Below, piece after piece: positions 51,716 through 63,331 of a stretch of DNA of 64,000 nucleotides. The notes beneath the pieces are model-generated. The model did not search any database. It worked only from the letters and a program-made list of their open reading frames with translations, and was not told where the DNA came from. Each line of letters begins with the position of its first letter. Position 1 is the first letter of the stretch. Source of the DNA: Auanema rhodensis (taxonomy: Eukaryota > Nematoda > Chromadorea > Rhabditida > Rhabditidae); assembly GCA_964057225.1 (NCBI GenBank), contig CAXKVF010000082.1, positions 124,001-188,000 of the forward strand, given 5' to 3'. Made by a program: the position numbers and the translations under genes.

Positions 51716-53299
51716 ACGTGAAGCGAGTTACATACCAAGTGCACATCACGTGTACATTTAATTAGCATAAATTAAAGTTCACGTAAATTTCAAAGTCATG
51801 GTTACCATGAAGCAATATCAATAAAAATTTGTTTTTAGACTAATATGGACATGGGGAATCTAATTTTAAAAACCGCATCTCTTTATCTTTCACGTGAAGC
51901 GAGTTACATACCAAGTGCACATCATGTGTACATTTAATTAGCATAAATTAAAGTTCACGTAAAATTCAAAGTCATGGTTACCATGCACCAATATCAATAA
52001 AAATTTGTTTTTAGACTAATATGGACATGGGGAATCTAATTTTGAAAACCGCATCTCTTCATCTTTCACGTGAAGCGAGTTACATACCAAGTGCACATCA
52101 CGTGTACATTTAATTAGCATAAATTAAAGTTCACGTAAATTTCAAAGTCATGGTTACCATGAACCAATATCAATAAAAATTTGTTTTTAGACTAATATGG
52201 ACATGGGGAATCTAATTTTGAAAACCGCATCTCTTTATCTTTCACGTGAAGCGAGTTACATACCAAGTGCACATCATGTGTACATTTAATTAGCATAAAT
52301 TAAAGTTCACGTAAAATTCAAAGTCATGGTTACCATGCACCAATATCAATAAAAATTTGTTTTTAGACTAATATGGACATGGGGAATCTAATTTTGAAAA
52401 CCGCATCTCTTCATCTTTCACGTGAAGCGAGTTACATACCAAGTGCACATCACGTGTACATTTAATTAGCATAAATTAAAGTTCACGTAAATTTCAAAGT
52501 CATGGTTACCATGAAGCAATATCAATAAAAATTTGTTTTTAGACTAATATGGACATGGGGAATCTAATTTTGAAAACCGCATCTCTTCATCTTTCACGTG
52601 AAGCGAGTTACATACCAAGTGCACATCACGTGTACATTTAATTAGCATAAATTAAAGTTCACGTAAATTTCAAAGTCATGGTTACCATGAACCAATATCA
52701 ATAAAAATTTGTTTTTAGACTAATATGGACATGGGGAATCTAATTTTGAAAACCGCATCTCTTCATCTTTCACGTGAAGCGAGTTACATACCAAGTGCAC
52801 ATCACGTGTACATTTAATTAGCATAAATTAAAGTTCACGTAAATTTCAAAGTCATGGTTACCATGAACCAATATCAATAAAAATTTGTTTTTAGACTAAT
52901 ATGGACATGGGGAATCTAATTTTGAAAACCGCATCTCTTTATCTTTCACGTGAAGCGAGTTACATACCAAGTGCACATCATGTGTACATTTAATTAGCAT
53001 AAATTAAAGTTCACGTAAAATTCAAAGTCATGGTTACCATGCACCAATATCAATAAAAATTTGTTTTTAGACTAATATGGACATGGGGAATCTAATTTTG
53101 AAAACCGCATCTCTTCATCTTTCACGTGAAGCGAGTTACATACCAAGTGCACATCACGTGTACATTTAATTAGCATAAATTAAAGTTCACGTAAATTTCA
53201 AAGTCATGGTTACCATGAAGCAATATCAATAAAAATTTGTTTTCAGACTAATATGGACATGGGGAATCTAATTTTGAAAACCGCATCTCTTTATCTTTC
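51716..53299. repeat. c34t patch (M295-M303)
   Basis: Cd with c34t and t169c recurs at M296, M298 and M302 (51892, 52244, 52948), each next to A- or G-type units, several of them with t169c. c34t destroys CACGTG box 2. In the left half of the window c34t occurs on A and G backbones; here it is on Cd, so this is a separate origin or a transfer by conversion. M303 carries t121c. Confidence 0.8.
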
Positions 53300-54531
53300 A
53301 CGTGAAGCGAGTTACATACCAAGTGCACATCACGTGTACATTTAATTAGCATAAATTAAAGTTCACGTAAATTTCAAAGTCATGGTTACCATGAACCAAT
53401 ATCAATAAAAATTTGTTTTTAGACTAATATGGACATGGGGAATCTAATTTTGAAAACCGCATCTCTTTATCTTTCACGTGAAGCGAGTTACATACCAAGT
53501 GCACATCACGTGTACATTTAATTAGCATAAATTAAAGTTCACGTAAATTTCAAAGTCATGGTTACCATGAAGCAATATCAATAAAAATTTGTTTTTAGAC
53601 TAATATGGACATGGGGAATCTAATTTTGAAAACCGCATCTCTTTATCTTTCACGTGAAGCGAGTTACATACCAAGTGCACATCACGTGTACATTTAATTA
53701 GCATAAATTAAAGTTCACGTAAATTTCAAAGTCATGGTTACCATGAACCAATATCAATAAAAATTTGTTTTTAGACTAATATGGACATGGGGAATCTAAT
53801 TTTGAAAACCGCATCTCTTTATCTTTCACGTGAAGCGAGTTACATACCAAGTGCACATCACGTGTACATTTAATTAGCATAAATTAAAGTTCACGTAAAA
53901 TTCAAAGTCATGGTTACCATGCACCAATATCAATAAAAATTTGTTTTTAGACTAATATGGACATGGGGAATCTAATTTTGAAAACCGCATCTCTTTATCT
54001 TTCACGTGAAGCGAGTTACATACCAAGTGCACATCACGTGTACATTTAATTAGCATAAATTAAAGTTCACGTAAATTTCAAAGTCATGGTTACCATGAAC
54101 CAATATCAATAAAAATTTGTTTTTAGACTAATATGAACATGGGGAATCTAATTTTGGAAACCGCATCTCTTTATCTTTCACGTGAAGCGAGTTACATACC
54201 AAGTGCACATCACGTGTACATTTAATTAGCATAAATTAAAGTTCACGTAAATTTCAAAGTCATGGTTACCATGAAGCAATATCAATAAAAATTTGTTTTT
54301 AGACTAATATGGACATGGGGAATCTAATTTTGAAAACCGCATCTCTTTATCTTTCACGTGAAGCGAGTTACATACCAAGTGCACATCACGTGTACATTTA
54401 ATTAGCATAAATTAAAGTTCACGTAAATTTCAAAGTCATGGTTACCATGAACCAATATCAATAAAAATTTGTTTTTAGACTAATATGGACATGGGGAATC
54501 TAATTTTGAAAACCGCATCTCTTTATCTTTC
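53300..54531. repeat. M304-M310: A, G, A, Cd, A(g133a, a154g), G, A
   Basis: Mostly consensus-like units. M308 carries the two-change g133a/a154g version of the 3' half, as in M239, M247, M264 and M313. No other elements. Confidence 0.73.
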
Positions 54532-57500
54532 ACGTGAAGCGAGTTACATACCAAGTGCACATCACGTGTACATTTAATTAGCATAAATTAAAGTTCACGT
54601 AAATTTCAAAGTCATGGTTACCATGAACCAATATCAATAAAAATTTGTTTTTAGACTAATATGAACATGGGAAATCTAATTGTGGAAACCGCATCTCTTT
54701 ATCTTTCACGTGAAGCGAGTTACATACCAAGTGCACATCACGTGTACATTTAATTAGCATAAATTAAAGTTCACGTAAATTTCAAAGTCATGGTTACCAT
54801 GAACCAATATCAATAAAAATTTGTTTTTAGACTAATATGGACATGGGAAATCTAATTTTGAAAACCGCATCTCTTTATCTTTCACGTGAAGCGAGTTACA
54901 TACCAAGTGCACATCACGTGTACATTTAATTAGCATAAATTAAAGTTCACGTAAATTTCAAAGTCATGGTTACCATGAACCAATATCAATAAAAATTTGT
55001 TTTTAGACTAATATGAACATGGGGAATCTAATTTTGGAAACCGCATCTCTTTATCTTTCACGTGAAGCGAGTTACATACCAAGTGCACATCACGTGTACA
55101 TTTAATTAGCATAAATTAAAGTTCACGTAAATTTCAAAGTCATGGTTACCATGAAGCAATATCAATAAAAATTTGTTTTTAGACTAATATGGACATGGGG
55201 AATCTAATTTTGAAAACCGCATCTCTTTATCTTTCACGTGAAGCGAGTTACATACCAAGTGCACATCATGTGTACATTTAATTAGCATAAATTAAAGTTC
55301 ACGTAAATTTCAAAGTCATGGTTACCATGCACCAATATCAATAAAAATTTGTTTTTAGACTAATATGGACATGGGGAATCTAATTTTGAAAACCGCATCT
55401 CTTTATCTTTCACGTGAAGCGAGTTACATACCAAGTGCACATCACGTGTACATTTAATTAGCATAAATTAAAGTTCACGTAAATTTCAAAGTCATGGTTA
55501 CCATGAAGCAATATCAATAAAAATTTGTTTTTAGACTAATATGGACATGGGGAATCTAATTTTGAAAACCGCATCTCTTTATCTTTCACGTGAAGCGAGT
55601 TACATACCAAGTGCACATCACGTGTACATTTAATTAGCATAAATTAAAGTTCACGTAAAATTCAAAGTCATGGTTACCATGCACCAATATCAATAAAAAT
55701 TTGTTTTTAGACTAATATGGACATGGGGAATCTAATTTTGAAAACCGCATCTCTTTATCTTTCACGTGAAGCGAGTTACATACCAAGTGCACATCACGTG
55801 TACATTTAATTAGCATAAATTAAAGTTCACGTAAATTTCAAAGTCATGGTTACCATGCACCAATATCAATAAAAATTTGTTTTTAGACTAATATGGACAT
55901 GGGGAATCTAATTTTGAAAACCGCATCTCTTTATCTTTCACGTGAAGCGAGTTACATACCAAGTGCACATCACGTGTACATTTAATTAGCATAAATTAAA
56001 GTTCACGTAAATTTCAAAGTCATGGTTACCATGAAGCAATATCAATAAAATTTTGTTTTTAGACTAATATGGACATGGGGAATCTAATTTTGAAAACCGC
56101 ATCTCTTTATCTTTCACGTGAAGCGAGTTACATACCAAGTGCACATCACGTGTACATTTAATTAGCATAAATTAAAGTTCACGTAAAATTCAAAGTCATG
56201 GTTACCATGCACCAATATCAATAAAAATTTGTTTTTAGACTAATATGGACATGGGGAATCTAATTTTGAAAACCGCATCTCTTTATCTTTCACGTGAAGC
56301 GAGTTACATACCAAGTGCACATCACGTGTACATTTAATTAGCATAAATTAAAGTTCACGTAAATTTCAAAGTCATGGTTACCATGCACCAATATCAATAA
56401 AAATTTGTTTTTAGACTAATATGGACATGGGGAATCTAATTTTGAAAACCGCATCTCTTTATCTTTCACGTGAAGCGAGTTACATACCAAGTGCACATCA
56501 CGTGTACATTTAATTAGCATAAATTAAAGTTCACGTAAATTTCAAAGTCATGGTTACCATGAACCAATATCAATAAAAATTTGTTTTTAGACTAATATGG
56601 ACATGGGGAATCTAATTTTGAAAACCGCATCTCTTTATCTTTCACGTGAAGCGAGTTACATACCAAGTGCACATCACGTGTACATTTAATTAGCATAAAT
56701 TAAAGTTCACGTAAATTTCAAAGTCATGGTTACCATGAAGCAATATCAATAAAAATTTGTTTTTAGACTAATATGGACATGGGGAATCTAATTTTGAAAA
56801 CCGCATCTCTTTATCTCTCACGTGAAGCGAGTTACATACCAAGTGCACATCACGTGTACATTTAATTAGCATAAATTAAAGTTCACGTAAATTTCAAAGT
56901 CATGGTTACCATGAACCAATATCAATAAAAATTTGTTTTTAGACTAATATGGACATGGGGAATCTAATTTTGAAAACCGCATCTCTTTATCTTTCACGTG
57001 AAGCGAGTTACATACCAAGTGCACATCACGTGTACATTTAATTAGCATAAATTAAAGTTCACGTAAATTTCAAAGTCATGGTTACCATGAAGCAATATCA
57101 ATAAAAATTTGTTTTTAGACTAATATGGACATGGGGAATCTAATTTTGAAAACCGCATCTCTTTATCTTTCACGTGAAGCGAGTTACATACCAAGTGCAC
57201 ATCACGTGTACATTTAATTAGCATAAATTAAAGTTCACGTAAATTTCAAAGTCATGGTTACCATGAACCAATATCAATAAAAATTTGTTTTTAGACTAAT
57301 ATGGACATGGGGAATCTAATTTTGAAAACCGCATCTCTTTATCTTTCACGTGAAGCGAGTTACATACCAAGTGCACATCACGTGTACATTTAATTAGCAT
57401 AAATTAAAGTTCACGTAAAATTCAAAGTCATGGTTACCATGCACCAATATCAATAAAAATTTGTTTTTAGACTAATATGGACATGGGGAATCTAATTTTG

Positions 57501-58051
57501 AAAACCGCATCTCTTTATCTTTCACGTGAAGCGAGTTACATACCAAGTGCACATCACGTGTATATTTAATTAGCATAAATTAAAGTTCACGTAAATTTCA
57601 AAGTCATGGTTACCATGCACCAATATCAATAAAAATTTGTTTTTAGACTAATATGGACATGGGGAATCTAATTTTGAAAACCGCATCTCTTTATCTTTCA
57701 CGTGAAGCGAGTTACATACCAAGTGCACATCACGTGTATATTTAATTAGCATAAATTAAAGTTCACGTAAATTTCAAAGTCATGGTTACCATGAACCAAT
57801 ATCAATAAAAATTTGTTTTTAGACTAATATGGACATGGGGAATCTAATTTTGAAAACCGCATCTCTTTATCTTTCACGTGAAGCGAGTTACATACCAAGT
57901 GCACATCACGTGTACATTTAATTAGCATAAATTAAAGTTCACGTAAATTTCAAAGTCATGGTTACCATGAACCAATATCAATAAAAATTTGTTTTTAGAC
58001 TAATATGAACATGGGGAATCTAATTTTGAAAACCGCATCTCTTTATCTTTC
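54532..58051. repeat. M311-M330: isolated V monomer, G-Cd-C trimers, Cd-C-A-A core
   Basis: M311 (54532-54707) is the only V-haplotype monomer outside 39.6-41.2 kb, and it is flanked by partial versions: M312 has g141a alone and M313 has g133a/a154g. M315 is C with c34t. G, Cd, C is repeated at M316-M318 and M319-M321 (528-bp period); M319 has a112t. M327-M330 is the Cd-C-A-A(g133a) core. M328 and M329 share c40t (gtgtatattt) on C and A backbones, another change shared by neighbours of different type. Confidence 0.77.
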
Positions 58052-59459
58052 ACGTGAAGCGAGTTACATACCAAGTGCACATCACGTGTACATTTAATTA
58101 GCATAAATTAAAGTTCACGTAAATTTCAAAGTCATGGTTACCATGAAGCAATATCAATAAAAATTTGTTTTTAGACTAATATGGACATGGGGAATCTAAT
58201 TTTGAAAACCGCATCTCTTTATCTTTCACGTGAAGCGAGTTACATACCAAGTGCACATCACGTGTACATTTAATTAGCATAAATTAAAGTTCACGTAAAA
58301 TTCAAAGTCATGGTTACCATGCACCAATATCAATAAAAATTTGTTTTTAGACTAATATGGACATGGGGAATCTAATTTTGAAAACCGCATCTCTTTATCT
58401 TTCACGTGAAGCGAGTTACATACCAAGTGCACATCACGTGTACATTTAATTAGCATAAATTAAAGTTCACGTAAATTTCAAAGTCATGGTTACCATGCAC
58501 CAATATCAATAAAAATTTGTTTTTAGACTAATATGGACATGGGGAATCTAATTTTGAAAACCGCATCTCTTTATCTTTCACGTGAAGCGAGTTACATACC
58601 AAGTGCACATCACGTGTACATTTAATTAGCATAAATTAAAGTTCACGTAAATTTCAAAGTCATGGTTACCATGAACCAATATCAATAAAAATTTGTTTTT
58701 AGACTAATATGGACATGGGGAATCTAATTTTGAAAACCGCATCTCTTTATCTTTCACGTGAAGCGAGTTACATACCAAGTGCACATCACGTGTACATTTA
58801 ATTAGCATAAATTAAAGTTCACGTAAATTTCAAAGTCATGGTTACCATGAAGCAATATCAATAAAAATTTGTTTTTAGACTAATATGGACATGGGGAATC
58901 TAATTTTGGAAACCGCATCTCTTTATCTTTCACGTGAAGCGAGTTACATACCAAGTGCACATCACGTGTACATTTAATTAGCATAAATTAAAGTTCACGT
59001 AAAATTCAAAGTCATGGTTACCATGCACCAATATCAATGAAAATTTGTTTTTAGACTAATATGGACATGGGGAATCTAATTTTGAAAACCGCATCTCTTT
59101 ATCTTTCACGTGAAGCGAGTTACATACCAAGTGCACATCACGTGTACATTTAATTAGCATAAATTAAAGTTCACGTAAATTTCAAAGTCATGGTTACCAT
59201 GAACCAATATCAATAAAAATTTGTTTTTAGACTAATATGGACATGGGGAATCTAATTTTGAAAACCGCATCTCTTTATCTTTCACGTGAAGCGAGTTACA
59301 TACCAAGTGCACATCACGTGTACATTTAATTAGCATAAATTAAAGTTCACGTAAATTTCAAAGTCATGGTTACCATGAACCAATATCAATAAAAATTTGT
59401 TTTTAGACTAATATGGACATGGGGAATCTAATTTTGAAAACCGCATCTCTTTATCTTTC
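58052..59459. repeat. Right copy of the long-range shared block (M331-M338)
   Basis: The series is G, Cd, C, A, G with a154g, Cd with a108g, A, A. It pairs with 43972-45379 at a distance of exactly 80 monomers. Differences are a154g in M335 and the absence of the private changes found in M257 and M258. The next monomers differ (Cd at M339 against G at M259), so the shared stretch is at most about 1.4 kb. Confidence 0.78.
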
Positions 59460-62400
59460 ACGTGAAGCGAGTTACATACCAAGTGCACATCACGTGTACA
59501 TTTAATTAGCATAAATTAAAGTTCACGTAAAATTCAAAGTCATGGTTACCATGCACCAATATCAATAAAAATTTGTTTTTAGACTAATATGGACATGGGG
59601 AATCTAATTTTGAAAACCGCATCTTTTTATCTTTTACGTGAAGCGAGTTACATACCAAGTGCACATCACGTGTACATTTAATTAGCATAAATTAAAGTTC
59701 ACGTAAATTTCAAAGTCATGGTTACCATGAACCAATATCAATAAAAATTTGTTTTTAGACTAATATGGACATGGGGAATCTAATTTTGAAAACCGCATCT
59801 CTTTATCTTTCACGTGAAGCGAGTTACATACCAAGTGCACATCACGTGTACATTTAATTAGCATAAATTAAAGTTCACGTAAATTTCAAAGTCATGGTTA
59901 CCATGAAGCAATATCAATAAAAATTTGTTTTTAGACTAATATGGACATGGGGAATCTAATTTTGAAAACCGCATCTCTTTATCTTTCACGTGAAGCGAGT
60001 TACATACCAAGTGCACATCACGTGTACATTTAATTAGCATAAATTAAAGTTCACGTAAATTTCAAAGTCATGGTTACCATGAACCAATATCAATAAAAAT
60101 TTGTTTTTAGACTAATATGGACATGGGGAATCTAATTTTGAAAACCGCATCTCTTTATCTTTCACGTGAAGCGAGTTACATACCAAGTGCACATCACGTG
60201 TACATTTAATTAGCATAAATTAAAGTTCACGTAAAATTCAAAGTCATGGTTACCATGCACCAATATCAATAAAAATTTGTGTTTAGACTAATATGGACAT
60301 GTGGAATCTAATTTTGAAAACCGCATCTCTTTATCTTTCACGTGAAGCGAGTTACATACCAAGTGCACATCACGTGTACATTTAATTAGCATAAATTAAA
60401 GTTCACGTAAATTTCAAAGTCATGGTTACCATGAACCAATATCAATAAAAATTTGTTTTTAGACTAATATGGACATGGGGAATCTAATTTTGGAAACCGC
60501 ATCTCTTTATCTTTCACGTGAAGCGAGTTACATACCAAATGCACATCACGTGTACATTTAATTAGCATAAATTAAAGTTCACGTAAATTTCAAAGTCATG
60601 GTTACCATGAACCAATATCAATAAAAATTTGTTTTTAGACTAATATGGACATGGGGAATCTAATTTTGAAAACCGCATCTCTTTATCTTTCACGTGAAGC
60701 GAGTTACATACCAAATGCACATCACGTGTACATTTAATTAGCATAAATTAAAGTTCACGTAAATTTCAAAGTCATGGTTACCATGAACCAATATCAATAA
60801 AAATTTGTTTTTAGACTAATATGGACATGGGGAATCTAATTTTGAAAACCGCATCTCTTTATCTTTCACGTGAAGCGAGTTACATACCAAGTGCACATCA
60901 CGTGTACATTTAATTAGCATAAATTAAAGTTCACGTAAATTTCAAAGTCATGGTTACCATGCACCAATATCAATAAAAATTTGTTTTTAGACTAATATGG
61001 ACATGGGGAATCTAATTTTGAAAACCGCATCTCTTTATCTTTCACGTGAAGCGAGTTACATACCAAGTGCACATCACGTGTACATTTAATTAGCATAAAT
61101 TAAAGTTCACGTAAATTTCAAAGTCATGGTTACCATGAACCAATATCAATAAAAATTTGTTTTTAGACTAATATGGACATGGGGAATCTAATTTTGAAAA
61201 CCGCATCTCTTTATCTTTCACGTGAAGCGAGTTACATACCAAGTGCACATCACGTGTACATTTAATTAGCATAAATTAAAGTTCACGTAAATTTCAAAGT
61301 CATGGTTACCATGAACCAATATCAATAAAAATTTGTTTTTAGACTAATATGGACATGGGGAATCTAATTTTGAAAACCGCATCTCTTTATCTTTCACGTG
61401 AAGCGAGTTACATACCAAGTGCACATCACGTGTACATTTAATTAGCATAAATTAAAGTTCACGTAAAATTCAAAGTCATGGTTACCATGCACCAATATCA
61501 ATAAAAATTTGTTTTTAGACTAATATGGACATGGGGAATCTAATTTTGAAAACCGCATCTTTTTATCTTTTACGTGAAGCGAGTTACATACCAAGTGCAC
61601 ATCACGTGTACATTTAATTAGCATAAATTAAAGTTCACGTAAATTTCAAAGTCATGGTTACCATGAACCAATATCAATAAAAATTTGTTTTTAGACTAAT
61701 ATGGACATGGGGATTCTAATTTTGAAAACCGCATCTCTTTATCTTTCACGTGAAGCGAGTTACATACCAAGTGCACATCACGTGTACATTTAATTAGCAT
61801 AAATTAAAGTTCACGTAAATTTCAAAGTCATGGTTAGCATGAACCAATATCAATAAAAATTTGTTTTTAGACTAATATGGACATGGGGAATCTAATTTTG
61901 AAAACCGCATCTCTTTATCTTTCACGTGAAGCGAGTTACATACCAAGTGCACATCACGTGTACATTTAATTAGCATAAATTAAAGTTCACGTAAATTTCA
62001 AAGTCATGGTTACCATGAAGCAATATCAATAAAAATTTGTTTTTAGACTAATATGGACATGGGGAATCTAATTTTGAAAACCGCATCTCTTTATCTTTCA
62101 CGTGAAGCGAGTTACATACCAAGTGCACATCACGTGTACATTTAATTAGCATAAATTAAAGTTCACGTAAATTTCAAAGTCATGGTTACCATGAACCAAT
62201 ATCAATAAAAATTTGTTTTTAGACTAATATGGACATGGGGAATCTAATTTTGAAAACCGCATCTCTTTATCTTTCACGTGAAGCGAGTTACATACCAAGT
62301 GCACATCACGTGTACATTTAATTAGCATAAATTAAAGTTCACGTAAAATTCAAAGTCATGGTTACCATGCACCAATATCAATAAAAATTTGTTTTTAGAC

Positions 62401-63331
62401 TAATATGGACATGTGGAATCTAATTTTGAAAACCGCATCTCTTTATCTTTCACGTGAAGCGAGTTACATACCAAGTGCACATCACGTGTACATTTAATTA
62501 GCATAAATTAAAGTTCACGTAAATTTCAAAGTCATGGTTACCATGAACCAATATCAATAAAAATTTGTTTTTAGACTAATATGGACATGGGGAATCTAAT
62601 TTTGGAAACAGCATCTCTTTATCTTTCACGTGAAGCGAGTTACATACCAAATGCACATCACGTGTACATTTAATTAGCATAAATTAAAGTTCACGTAAAT
62701 TTCAAAGTCATGGTTACCATGAACCAATATCAATAAAAATTTGTTTTTAGACTAATATGGACATGGGGAATCTAATTTTGAAAACCGCATCTCTTTATCT
62801 TTCACGTGAAGCGAGTTACATACCAAGTGCACATCACGTGTACATTTAATTAGCATAAATTAAAGTTCACGTAAAATTCAAAGTCATGGTTACCATGAAC
62901 CAATATCAATAAAAATTTGTTTTTAGACTAATATGGACATGGGGAATCTAATTTTGAAAACCGCATCTCTTTATCTTTCACGTGAAGCGAGTTACATACC
63001 AAGTGCACATCACGTGTACATTTAATTAGCATAAATTAAAGTTCACGTAAATTTCAAAGTCATGGTTAGCATGAACCAATATCAATAAAAATTTGTTTTT
63101 AGACTAATATGGACATGGGGAATCTAATTTTGAAAACCGCATCTCTTTATCTTTCACGTGAAGCGAGTTACATACCAAGTGCACATCACGTGTACATTTA
63201 ATTAGCATAAATTAAAGTTCACGTAAATTTCAAAGTCATGGTTACCATGAAGCAATATCAATAAAAATTTGTTTTTAGACTAATATGGACATGGGGAATC
63301 TAATTTTGAAAACCGCATCTCTTTATCTTTC
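59460..63331. repeat. 11/12-monomer HOR with c166t/c176t marker, two copies
   Basis: The first copy opens with M339 (59460) and the second with M350 (61396), 1,936 bp apart. Both openers are Cd with c166t and a t at the junction that breaks box 1 (tacgtg). The series Cd with g139t, A with a154g, A with g24a lies at M343-M345 and M355-M357, 2,112 bp apart, because the second copy has one extra A-type unit with c90g. c90g (ttagcatg) destroys the BstEII-type core in M352 and M359. Confidence 0.83.
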
